Both the position numbers and the translations under genes were made by a program. From Arachis hypogaea (lineage: Eukaryota > Streptophyta > Magnoliopsida > Fabales > Fabaceae), in NCBI RefSeq assembly GCF_003086295.3, contig NC_092045.1, positions 91,340,693 through 91,404,692 of the forward strand: a stretch of DNA of 64,000 nt. The letters run 5' to 3'. Shown here in pieces: positions 45,423-56,105 of the stretch. The notes under the pieces were generated by a model, which did not search any database, had not been told where the DNA came from, and worked only from the letters and a program-made list of their open reading frames with translations. Within the stretch, counting starts at the first letter, position 1, and each line of letters opens with the position of its first letter.

Positions 45423-46561
45423 GTTGTCGATAATATTATCTAAAATTGACGGCACTTGTGTCGAAATTTAATTAATTAAAATTGACATATTAGCTGTCAA
45501 TTTAATTATTAAATTACCGACATATCTTTCATTTTCTTTTGTCTATTTTACATTAAAAATTGACAACATTGCCGTCGATTTTTGTCTATATTAAATTTAA
45601 AAAGCGACAATAATGCAGTCGATTTTAATAGCTATATATTAAAAATGAAAAGTGACTATACTGATTCAAAATAATTTAGTTCAAGTGTTCAACCGATAAA
45701 TGGTTGGTTGGAGTAGAATTCAAATTCAAGTCCTGGGTACGAAGTATTACTTCTGGCAGACCCATAAGTACATGTAGTTTCTATATTGAGAGATAATACA
45801 ATACAAGAATCAAAGAAGCTACAACAAATAGCTAAGAGTTTGGTACGTGGCCTATTGCTCACTCGGTGGTGTTTGGGCAAAATCCCTTCCAAAAGTTACG
45901 ACATTAGCATTGAAAGCTCTAAAATAACAATTTGCATACATAAATTGCCTGGCATTAGGTTGCATTCCACTTCCACTGTGACCAAGTACTCTTTAATACA
46001 GAGAGCCAAAAACCATATGCATCAGTGGCAGAAAGAAGATCCTATAATAGTTTTAAGTTCAAAATCAAACTACAGTAATAAAAAATTCTCTTAAAATGAG
46101 GACAAAAGTGTGTATTTCTAAACCACCTATGACTTGGAAGAGTTAGCTATCACAAATCTGCAATAAAATACTAAACCTTTTGTGTCTAATGGGAATAAAA
46201 AAATAAAAACGAAAACATCATATGAAGCATGTCAATCATTTTGATAATCCAAGTCTTTAAAGTTTAAAACATAAAACAATCCTGGAGTACATTTTGGTAT
46301 AAGAAAAATAATGATAAAGAAGTCATATTAAGCAAACAAAGTGCACATGAAAAACACCTCTCGCTATCATACTACCATGAAAGTAAAAGAATATCATCCA
46401 CTCCAACCGCTGAACCTCATCTCAAAATTGAAATTCAGGACAACAGTTTATCAAAAACAAAAATACATCACAATATGCAAACACAAAACTATGGAAACAC
46501 ATTCATAAGTCTTGCACAATATCACAATATGCAAACACAAAACTATGGAAACATTGCTGAC

Positions 46562-46722
46562 CTGTCTTGAGGGGAGGAGTCTAACAGTCCAACTTTCGAT
46601 CTCTTTAACGCCGATATTGAATCGGGGACTGATTACACCACACTTGTTAAGCCTGCTGTTCAATTCGACAATGATTTTTCCAGCCCTATGGTCATCAACA
46701 TACTTAAATTCTCCAATGCAAC
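46562..46722 (-). pseudogene. RPS15a: Exon of 40S ribosomal protein S15a (uS8) captured in the transposon
   Basis: A 161-bp segment bounded by acceptor TGATGTAG and donor CAG/GTCAGC encodes [20 protein letters not shown] followed by [14 protein letters not shown] and [16 protein letters not shown]. This is the conserved C-terminal half of cytosolic ribosomal protein S15a, starting in the Gly codon (phase 1). There are several conservative substitutions (for example Gly to Ser in NSRLNK) but no stop. The preceding exon and the last exon of the normal protein are not found nearby. It follows SCAR exons in the same orientation. Confidence 0.9.
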
Positions 46723-46838
46723 CTACATCAATTTTAATGATTAGATTATATAAAATTTTTAGGGCCTTGGCGGAACCTCCATATGCACATATGATATGTG
46801 TGTTTGTGCACGCACGTGCATGTGAGAAAGAGAAAGAC

Positions 46839-46942
46839 CTGGCGAATTGAATTTGCTTTCTCCAAGATGGCAGCAACCCTCAAATTTGTTTTTGGACCCT
46901 AATGATGGGTTGTGTAGCTGCAGCAGGTCTCAAGTTGAAGGA
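46839..46942 (-). pseudogene. SCAR/WAVE exon (end of WH2 and following conserved motif)
   Basis: A 104-bp segment between acceptor TTTTTTTAG and donor CAG/GTCTTT reads SFNLRPAAATQPII, then after a 1-nt deletion [20 protein letters not shown]. Plant SCAR proteins have SFNLKPA followed by a closely similar [16 protein letters not shown] motif before their acidic C-terminus. The acidic final exon is absent; the RPS15a exon comes next. Confidence 0.85.
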
Positions 46943-47035
46943 CTAAAAAAATTGCATTTTTAAAATAAGCAGAATTTGTAATACATAATGGTACAAACAT
47001 CATGCAAAAGAAAGATAAAAGTTGGTATGACTAAC

Positions 47036-47122
47036 CTTTGATCTTATTTGCTCTAACAATGAATCTCTTTCATCTAACTTGGGTGGTTTTGGAGAAATAA
47101 CATGTTCTGAAACTTTTCTCAG
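47036..47122 (-). pseudogene. SCAR/WAVE exon (WH2 core)
   Basis: 87-bp exon between acceptor TTTACTGTAG and donor AAG/GTTAGT. Translates LRKVSEHVISPKPPKL then DERDSLLEQIRSK, the actin-binding WH2 region of plant SCAR (usual form DERDSLLEQIRTKSFNLKP). It is in phase with 47208 on one side and 46942 on the other. Confidence 0.88.
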
Positions 47123-47207
47123 CTACAGTAAATCAAAGGCAGCAGAATATGCAAGAATAAATATCACATAAATGCACATCTATTAGAACCTATAAAACTA
47201 TTATTAC

Positions 47208-47537
47208 CTTGCTTCTGTCAAGAGCAGCAGCAATATCAAGTATAGGACTCTCAGGACGAACAACCTTATTCTTCGGCTTTCCATTTGGCATTTTATTATC
47301 AAACTCTAGTGTTTGGAAAGATTTATCCAATGGCAATGCCGTTCCCTCTTTTGAAGGCAACAAACTGTCATTGGGCTGCCCAACTTCTATGCCTAGTGGT
47401 GCCATTGGTGATGCTCTATTAGCTGAAGTTGCAGCTGATGTGTATGAGACAAACATCAAAATCAAGGTTGATAGCAATGTGATAACTTTATCACCAAATA
47501 CTAGACTTCCAAAATTTGATCTCATGTTATTGGACAT
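47208..47537 (-). pseudogene. SCAR/WAVE exon upstream of WH2
   Basis: Open frame ending at donor AAG/GTAATA after ESPILDIAAALDRSK, which corresponds to the NPLIDAVAAHDKSK segment before WH2 in plant SCAR. Upstream parts (DKSFQTLEFDNKMPNGKPKN) fit a SCAR-like linker but I do not recognise the N-terminal 60 residues. The 5' boundary of the exon is uncertain. Confidence 0.7.
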
Positions 47538-47764
47538 GGGATCAGAAGGCCAAGTAGAAAAATGTATCCATTGTCATAAAGTAAAATGTACCCATTGTCA
47601 TTGTACTAGGACTATCTACACATGTGTAGAAAAATCTTATAAATTGATCAAACATGTTTAAGATTGAAAATGTCTTCTCACCAAAATTTGCATTCATCCC
47701 AAGTAATTTATTAATATATTGCATAAATTGATCAAATGAAATGGTGCAAGAAAGTTAACATTAC

Positions 47765-48351
47765 CTTCTCTAAAAAATCATGAATCTCAGCCACTAAGAG
47801 ATCAATGCTAACAAAAGATGAGAGACATACTTCACTGCCACTACAAAAAGACCAAACACACAGTTATTGAAAAAGAAACTTAACTATAATTTGCTTTCAA
47901 ATTTATCGTATAGTTATGTATCTCAATATCACTAATACCTACAATTTGCATAAACTACAATTATAATCCTAATAAAAAATATATGCAAGACAGTAATGCT
48001 ATTAAATAATTGAAATCTATTTCAATGTTAAGCCATGATGTAGAACAATTATATAGAATAGCACCCTATCCACATAGTTGATGAAAATTGAGGAGTTCAT
48101 ATGACACGTACCTAAGAGTAAACCAATTTTGCTCAGAGGCCCGTAGAGAAGGCTTGCATATTACCTCTGATAATGACGCAGATGAGAAAATAGCTATCTC
48201 TTTCCTAATTTTCGCTTGACGTGTGTGCATATATTCAGTGAAATAGAAGCAAAATTAACCTGTGGTTTTGATATAAAGCATTCCATCTGTTTTACAAGCA
48301 TCAAATTAGAAAACTTCAAAGCTTGAAATTCTTCTAAGCAGTTTCCATATC
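47765..48351 (-). pseudogene. Unrecognised exon-like segments upstream of the SCAR fragment
   Basis: Two segments have splice-like borders and open frames on the minus strand. One is 48260-48351 (acceptor GGTACAG, donor CAG/GTTAAT; YGNCLEEFQALKFSNLMLVK). The other is 47765-47840 (acceptor TTTTGTAG, donor AAG/GTAATG; GSEVCLSSFVSIDLLVAEIH). I cannot assign them to a family; they may be further captured exons. Confidence 0.45.
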
Positions 48352-48789
48352 CTGTACCAGAGACTACTCACAAAAACTCTAATATTATAAACTAATAAAG
48401 AGAGGAACAATTAGAAATTAAAAATCACACTAATAGTAAAGGTTTGTGCTCGTTACTTGAGACTCGAAGAGAGGAAGATGAAGATCAAGCGACAATCACC
48501 GAGAGTTTGCATATCTGCTTCAATAATCAACATCTCTAAAACGCTGAAGATATTAACTGAAATTGCATACTCACAAGTTACAATTTAACAAAATGAATCA
48601 CATAATTTGAGAAGAAAACGAAACTCAATCAATTGTGTAGCCAAGGCAAAAATAAGAGAACAAAAAAAAAGAAAGAAATCAACAATTCGAAGAGTAGAAA
48701 AGAAGAACTCCATTCGAAAATCAGAAATTTGGAATTACAATTTACAAAACAAGGAAAACAACATAGAAAAAGTAAAGAGAAAAGGAAAA

Positions 48790-49080
48790 CCGAACCTGGA
48801 GACTCATACAGAGAAGGAGGTGCTACGACGTGTTTTCAATTTGAAACAGGGACGGGGGGACGGCGGCGTGAGTGTGATAGGGCGACGATGGGTGCAGGAG
48901 CAGCAGAGCAACGACACGGTGGTAGCAGAGCGAAGGGCACGGCGGCATCGGAGAGGGAGGGTTGGTAAAATGGAGAAGAGGTGAAATAGAGAAGGCGCGA
49001 ATCTTCTGAGGTAAATTGAGGTGAATTGGGGTGAAACGAGGGTGCAGGGAGTAAACGCAGGTGAAAATTTGTTTTGATAA
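48790..49080 (-). other. GC-rich 5' leader-like segment in the CACTA-like element
   Basis: An abrupt GC-rich patch within AT-rich DNA. On the minus strand it is C/T-rich (CTCCCTCTCCGATGCCGCC), like a plant 5' untranslated region. Overlapping minus-strand ORFs are Pro/Ser/Arg-rich without a conserved domain. Position and strand fit the start of the chimeric transcription unit, but no start site can be proved. Confidence 0.45.
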
Positions 49081-49482
49081 ATATCGATAGCAATACCGTC
49101 GATTTTATTTGGAAAAAAAATCAACATCCTAGCCGTCTATTTTATATAATAAATCTAAACCATCCATATAATTTTAAAAAAGATCTTGATTGTTCAAATT
49201 TATCGACAATCAAAGGCCGTCGATATAATAAATATTAAAATCGGTGACATTTTTGTCGATTTTAAAGGAAAAAAATATTTCAACCCATCCTCTGTCGGCA
49301 ATGCGATGTTAACAGTTAAATGTTCAAAGTTTTTAAAATAACAGACGACTCCGTCGTCGATTTTAATATTTTATTTTTATTTTTTATTTTTTTATTTTAT
49401 CGACAGCAAACTGTCGAAAATTATCGACGAAGATTTTTTTCGTCAATTTTTAGCATCGATAATTACACAATTTCTAGTAGTA

Positions 49483-51120
49483 TACACTAATTTATCCTTT
49501 CTCTACATGTTACAATTCTATATTACTAATTTTCTTTTTTTTTTGTGTCTACTAATTTTCTTTAATTTGTCAGCTATATGACTTTGAAAATAATATAAGT
49601 TATGAGTGACCTTTATACTATCGTAACTAATTATTGCTGGATATAATAGATACAATATAACTTATTCTAAAGAATGAGCAATAGCAAAGTTCAAACATAT
49701 CCTGAATTTATAAGATATAATTAATCTATCTTAAGTTATATAATATAATATAACTTAATACAAATAATCATATAAAGCTACAAAGTACAACATCAATCAA
49801 AATATAAAGTTACATAATTATTACACTAGAATATTACTCCCATTTTCGAGAACCAATTGCACCTTTCCCTGCTACTTCAATGCCTATAGAATTTCAATCA
49901 CTTCCAATTTTAGGCAACCAACATAGTAAAAGTCATTCTATGATAGTCAGCTTTAAGTTTATAAAGCAATTATGAATAAACTTATTTTTCAAGACCATTT
50001 TACTTGAAATACTTTAGAGCTTTATATTTAGAATGCAATTATCTGTTGTTGATTCAATAATAACTCATGTTTTCATCTTGCACTTGTAAAGATGCAAAAT
50101 TTTCTTTCCTACAAACAAAGGGGATAAGATGAATGCCAATATAGTGAAGTAATATTTAACTCATTCACCAGATAAATGGATTCAAAATGAGAAAGCATGA
50201 ATAAATAAATTTTGTTATATAATTTAGATTGTAAGATTATTCTTATTACACCGGTGAATCACTTTTTTTTTTTGCTTCAATACTTCAAAACAAAAAAAAT
50301 CCTAAAAATCACAGGATGTTACAAATTAAACACCAAAAGAAAATAATGATGGAATAAATCATAGGTTATCTGTAACATCAATGCCGAAGCAATGATCACT
50401 CTATGAAATCTTCTATTGCTTCAGAACAAATTTGACAAAAGATAATGGTACCAAAGAAGTAAAAACTGAATTCAATAACGTTTAGTCTCCCTCACAATCT
50501 GTTCAACCTGTTTGCACACAAGAAAAATGTCGCTTAAATGATATATAATATGCAAGCTCATAATTCTATGTTTCAAAACAATCTAGAGGTGATTGTTTAC
50601 AATGACAAAAACATGAAACAATTGAACACCAACTCCAAAGGAAGACAAAAAAGCTGCTACTATTAGTTTCTTAATGGTTTATGTTGTTATATGATAAAAT
50701 ATTTAAGGAGGCTGGAGAACCTAAGTAGTCTGTGGTGGAACAAATAAATTAGGCTATTGAGATTGCTGGTGTGGTATAAGAACACCATATCTTCTTCCAC
50801 ATCTAGGATCAAATTGTTGTTGATAGTTTTTAGAATATTGAATACCAAAAATTCCATGCAATGCTTGAGCAGATATTGACTTCTAAAAAACAAAAAGATG
50901 AGCAATTTTCAAGTAACTTAAGAATCACTGAGGTGTGCAGAAAATTTCAAATATTGCACAAAAAATGAAATGCTAGATGATTAAAGAACAAAAGAAAAAT
51001 TAAGGAAAATTTGGTAATTTTTTGTCAATAACTTTGTAAATTGTTGTAGTTCACAATTAACATGATTATAATTAGACAAAAAAGTTAACGTTAAAAAATT
51101 TAAACTACATATGCCAAAAC
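49483..51120. other. Unassigned AT-rich DNA
   Basis: No LTR, terminal repeat or convincing gene. On the minus strand, 50700-50890 contains a short Gln-rich open frame (GIFGIQYSKNYQQQFDPRCG), and 50475-50513 looks like a terminal exon (acceptor GCAAACAG; VEQIVRETKRY, stop). These could be remnants of one host gene; I do not recognise it. Confidence 0.4.
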
Positions 51121-51671
51121 TTTATGTTAATAGATTTAATATTGCGACTCCTAGTACTTCCTAAGTATCAAGATTATCAATTCTACCAAGATGAGGAAGC
51201 TATTAGGAGAATGAAAAACTTAGAAAGTGGTGAGAGAGGCATAAATCAATGGTCTCACCCATACCAAGGAAAACGCTCAGTATTTACTTCACTCTACACT
51301 ATATTTTATTTACGCTAATTTTTTTCTTTTGTCCTTTACGTTATTTTTTTCTTTTTTTTCTTTACGTTTCCTTTTCGTTTACTCCCCCTTCCCCTGTTTC
51401 GTTTTATTTTATTTTATTTTTTTAATTATTACATGATTTTTAAAAATATATATTTTTTAATTAAATTTTAAATTTTCGAAAAAAATTTATTATTTATTTT
51501 AAAAAATTTAAATAAATAGCACCAATATTTTTCTTAATTTCTAAAAATAAGTTTGGTGTCTCCCAGTTAGTTTTATTTTAATTCTTTGAATTCTGTTCTT
51601 TCTTCTTTACTTTCCTGATTACCACATGGTGCGTTTAATCCTTTTTGGTGTTTTGTGCTAAGAAAAAAATA

Positions 51672-52851
51672 ATGGAGAGAGATCACATGGGTTACTACTC
51701 ACATCCGAGTAGTGATTCATATTATGGTGGATGGAGGAACTATCAAAATTTTGGTTGGCAAAGTCAAAACCAAAGAAACTTCAACGCTTCATATTCCAAC
51801 TATCAAGAACCACCATCTCCATATTCATATCAAGAACAACCATTTTCATATCCATATCAAGAACCACCACCTTTCTAACCCATATCAAGAGCCACCATCT
51901 CCATATTCGTACCAAGAACCACCACCTTTCTATCCATATCAAGAACCATTATCCTTCTACCCATATCAAGAGCCACCATCTTCCTATTCATCTCAAATAC
52001 CATCAGATCTTGAGCTCCTCATGAAAGAATGCCTACATGATATAAAGACAAGTGTCAAAAATATAGAGAAACATGTGCAGGCAATAATCAAGTCACAGGA
52101 AGAGGAGCAAGCAAATTCCTTCCCAAGAGATATAATGCAAGATCCTATAGAAGAAAGTGAAGAAATCAATCAAAGGAGTTTATACTCTAGTGAACTAGAG
52201 AACTTTTCATCCTCACACATGGAAGAAAAGGAAGATGCAAAAGCAAAGGAGGAAGATGCACAACCTCTCATGCCGTTGGTAAGCAATAAAGAAGAGATTG
52301 AATTAGAAGACAGCTACCAAGAGGAAGATGTTGAAATTAAGAAAGCTTGCAAAGAGGTAGAAGAATTCAAAGAAGAACACAAGGGAGTGGAGCTTGCAAA
52401 ACCACCATCACCATCCAATACAACATTCAAGTGGGTAAAATTCCTATCCTTAATCCTTACTTTCCCACTTGAATATGGGCTACTAGAGACGAATGGTCAA
52501 CTTAGAGCTCTTTGTGGCATTGAGAGTAAGAGGAAGATGGTTAGTGGTAAGAGTTGTCAAGCAAGGTTCAGTATGGTTGCATGCTCCAAATTAAAGTGCA
52601 AGGATTGGTGTAGAGCTCACTTGACTGGGTCTAGAAGGTTGTTTGGATGTCTCTGTGAGAATTCAGATTGCTTGCCACCCGGTGGGAACAATGGTGATAC
52701 ACAAGAAGACGGGTATAAAAGCAAGGTTTGGGACCCTGGGATTCATTCCCACAATCAACACTATTGGGGCCTTATCACTTACTTCAACTTGCTCAAAGGC
52801 GTTATGCGCCTAGTTTGGGATCCCGGTAGCCATTGGAATTATAAACATTAG
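51672..52851 (+). pseudogene. Gag-like ORF of element H with Tyr/Pro/Gln repeats
   Basis: Starts MERDHMGYYSHPSSDSYY. A GGWRNYQNFGWQSQNQ segment resembles the NHPNFxW segments in the gag proteins of D, E and G. Next come repeats of YQEPP(S/F)YPYQEPP type (51795-52000), encoded by a degenerate short tandem repeat. One frameshift lies near 51876-51881. A predicted coiled coil (LELLMKECLHDIKTSVKNIE) and acidic stretch follow, then a Cys/Trp-containing C-terminal domain (CSKLKCKDWCRAHLTGSRRL; CLCENSDCLPPGG; KVWDPGIHSHNQHYWG). I do not recognise that domain; it has no protease, polymerase or integrase motif. Confidence 0.65.
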
Positions 52852-53104
52852 TGGGGATTCCTGGATCAGTACAAGAATAAGCCACCATGACAAGGAGTTC
52901 ACCACATGTCCAACTTAAGGACTTTAACTAAAAGTGCTTGGTAGGAGACAACCCACCGTGGTATGATCGTTTCTTTTTATTCTTAGTTATTTTTGTATTA
53001 GTAGTAGTTTTCTTAGTTATTTGATTCTATTGAGTTCTTGCTAATTTTCTGATCATGCAGTTATCTTAGGACAGGAGCCGGATATATATATAAAAAAAAA
53101 GAGG

Positions 53105-53611
53105 AGGCACACGACGCGCAAGCGTCATTGACGCGAGCGCGTCAATCATGTGTGCATGAAAAATGAAATTTGACAGAGAGTTGAGCGGGAATGGCACCGG
53201 AACTAAGCCTTTAGCACAAACGATCCCGCGCGAACGCATACCCCACGCGTTCGCGTCGTTTGTGATTTTTGCCATCCACGCGGGCACATCATTGACGCGA
53301 ACGCGTGACCTGCAAATTCGACGTAAAAGAGTGTTTGGGTAGAGAGTTGTGCTGGCTTGGGGCAGGAAGTGTGCTAGAAGCACAAACTTGGTCATGTGGA
53401 CGCGTCAATTGCACATATGGCCATCCACGCGTTCGCATGCATGACGCGAACGCGTTGTATGAAAATTTGGCTCCCAAGCCATGCGAATAGAAAGTTGTGC
53501 GGGCGCGCGGCTGGCTTCGCGCAAATCGCACAAAATCCAGGGCACGCAGACGCGTGCCTGACGCAAACGCGTCATTGTGAAGAATTCGCGACCCACGTGA
53601 ACGCATGCTAC
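53105..53611 (+). repeat. CpG-rich ACGCGTTCGCGT-type palindromic array, element H
   Basis: Repeated GACGCGAACGCGT, ACGCGTTCGCGTCG and GACGCGTGCCTGACGC modules in both orientations, spaced 60-110 bp apart by diverse sequence. It sits between the ORF and the extra-ORF leader, where A, C, D and G carry their GGCGTTTAACGCC array. Element G inserted in it; the array resumes as ACACGCGTTCACATCGC at 63603. Confidence 0.88.
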
Positions 53612-55204
53612 TGGTGCGCGAAATTGTGATCATCAATGGCGCCATCAACATGGTACGCTCAATTACAATCTCAATTCTTTATCACAACTTCGCACAACTA
53701 ACCAGCAAGTGCACTGGGTCGTCCAAGTAATAAACCTTACGCGAGTAAGGGTCGATCCCACGGAGATTGTTGGTATGAAGCAAGCTATGGTCATCTTGTA
53801 AATCTCAGTCAGGCAGATTCAAATGGTTATGGATGATTCACGAATAAGGCATAAAGATAGAGATACTTATGTAATTCATTGGTGAGAACTTCAGATAAGC
53901 GTATGGAGATGCTTTGTCCCTTCCGTCTCTCTGCTTTCCTACTATCTTCATCCAATCCTTCTTACTCCTTTCCATGGCAAGCTGTATGTTGCACATCACC
54001 GTTGTCAGTGGCTACAATCCCGTCCTCTCAGTAAAAATGTTCAACGCACCCTGTCACGGCACGGCTAATCATCTGTCGGTTCTCAATCAGGTTGGAATAG
54101 AATCCATTGATTCTTTTGCGTCTATCACTAACGCCAAGCCTTCAGGAGTTTGAAGCTTGTCACAGTCATTCAATCATTGAATCCTACTCAGAATACCACA
54201 GACAAGGTTTAGACCTTCCAGATTCTCTTGATTGCTGCCATCAATTCTAGCTTATACCACGAAGATTCCGATTAGGGGATCCAAGAGATAAACATTCAAG
54301 CCTTGTTTGCTTGTAGAACAGAAGTGGTTGTCAGGCACTCGTTCATAAGTGAGAATGATGATGAGTGTCACATAATCATCACATTCATCATGTTCTTGGG
54401 TGCAAATGAATATCTTAGAACAAGAATAAGCTGAATTGAATAGAAGAACAAAAGTAATTGCATTAATACTCGAGGTACAGTAGAACTCCACATCTTAATC
54501 TATGGTGTGTAGAAAATCCACCGTTGAAAATACATAAGTGATAATAGTGATCATTGGCTTCGGCCCCAGAGAGGGAACCAGAAGAACCAAGATGAAAATA
54601 CAATAGTAAAAGGTCATATTTGTAGAGAACTAGTAGCCTAGGGTTTACAGAAATGAGTAAATTACATAAAAATCCACTTCCGGGCCCACTTGGTGTGTGC
54701 TTGGGTTGAGCATTGAAGCTTTCATGTGTAGAGACTTTTCTTGGAGTTAAACGCCAGCTTTTGTGCCAGTTTGGGCGTTTAACTCCCATTCTTTTGCCAG
54801 TTCTGGTGTTTAACGCCGGGCAGTTTTGAGCTGATTTAGAACGCCAGTTTGGGCCATCAAATCTCGAGCAAAGTATGGACTATTATACATTGCTGGAAAT
54901 CCCAGGATGTCTACTTTCCAACGCCGTTGAGAGCGCGCCAATTAGGCTTCTGTAGCTCCAGAAAATCTACTTCGAGTGCAGGGAGGTCAGAATCCAACAG
55001 CATCTACAGTCCTTTTTAGCCTCTGAATCAGATTTTTGCTCAGGTCCCTCAATTTCAGCCAGAAAATACCTGAAATCACAGAAAAACACACAAAATCATA
55101 GTAAAGTCCAGAAAAGTGAATAAAAATATAATAAAAACTAACTAAAACATACTCAAAACATACTAAAAACAATGCCAAAAAGCGTATAAATTATCCGCTC
55201 ATCA
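53612..55204 (-). repeat. 3' LTR of element G (1593 bp)
   Basis: Plus strand TGGTGCGCGAAATTGTGATC ... TTATCCGCTCATCA. Same subfamily as the D LTR, including ATGGCGCCAT near the U5 end (53636-53645). U5 box GGGTCGATCCC at 53749-53759. Confidence 0.94.
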
Positions 55205-56105
55205 CAACACCAAACTTAAATTGTTGCTTGTCCCCAAGCAACTGAAAATCAAATAAGATAAAAAGAAGAGACTATGCAATGAATTCCAAAAACATCTATG
55301 AAGATCAGTATTAATTAGATGAGCGGGGCTTTTAGCTTTTTGCCTCTGAACAGTTTTGGCATCTCACTCTATCCTTTGAAATTCAGAATGATTGGCTTCT
55401 ATAGGAACCCAGAATCCAGATAGTGTTATTGATTCTCCTAGTTAAGTATGATGATTCTTGAACACAGCTACTTTATGAGTCTTGGCCGTGGCCCAAAGCA
55501 CTCTGTCTTCCAGTATTACCACCGGATACATACATGCCACAGACACATAACTGGGTGAACATTTTTAGATTGTGACTCAGCTTTGCTAGAGTCCCCAATT
55601 AGAGGTGTCCAGGGTTCTTAAGCACACTCTTTTTGCCTTGGATCACAACTTTATTCTTTTTCTCTCTCTCTTTTTTTTCGTTTTTATCCCTTTTTTTCTT
55701 TTTTTTTTTTGTATTCACTGCTTTTTCTTGCTTCAAGAATCATTTTTATGATTTTTCAGATCCTCAGTAACATGTCTCCTTTTTCATCATTCTTTCAAGA
55801 GCCAACATTCATGAACAACAAATTCAAAAGACATATGCACTGTTCAAGCATACATTCAGAAAACAAAAGTATTGCCACCACATCAATATAATTAATCTGT
55901 TATAAAATTCAGAATTCATGCAATTCTTCTCTTTTTCAATTAAGAACATTTTTTATTTAAGAAAGGTGATGGATTCATAGGACATTTATAACTTTAAGGC
56001 ACAGACACTAAAACACTAATGACCATAAGACACAAACATAGGTAAACATAAGCATAATTTTCGAAAAATAGAAAAATAAGGAACAAGGAGATTAAAGAAC
56101 GGGTC
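55205..56105 (-). other. 3' untranslated region and PPT of element G
   Basis: Non-coding; CAACACCAAACTTAAATTG and TTGCTTGTCCCC (55203-55236) abut the LTR. T-rich run at 55655-55712. Confidence 0.7.

Larger units (their letters stand above)
45423..49482 (-). mobile_element. CACTA-like DNA transposon carrying host gene fragments (left end truncated)
   Basis: The right end read on the minus strand is TACTACTAGAAATTGTG, one base from the usual CACTA-superfamily start CACTACTAGAAA. Both ends are rich in short repeats of the type GTCGATTTTAAT and AAATTGACGGC (45430-45660; 49075-49460), typical of subterminal regions. The first 25 or so bases of the left terminal repeat are missing where the D LTR abuts. 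No transposase is recognisable. Inside are exon-like pieces of SCAR/WAVE and RPS15a in one orientation. The class assignment rests on the terminus and subterminal repeats only. Confidence 0.6.
51121..53611 (+). mobile_element. Element H: degenerate non-autonomous LTR-type element, left part
   Basis: Starts with a gag-like fragment (about 51150-51300: AIRRMKNLESGERG ... HPYQGKRSVFTSLYTIF), a box AAGTTTGGTGTCTCCC (about 51549), one long ORF, a weak post-ORF box (52930-52953) and a CpG-rich palindromic array. After insertion G it continues at 63605. The order mirrors D and G, but I find no 5' LTR or primer site and no enzyme domain. Left boundary approximate. Confidence 0.6.
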
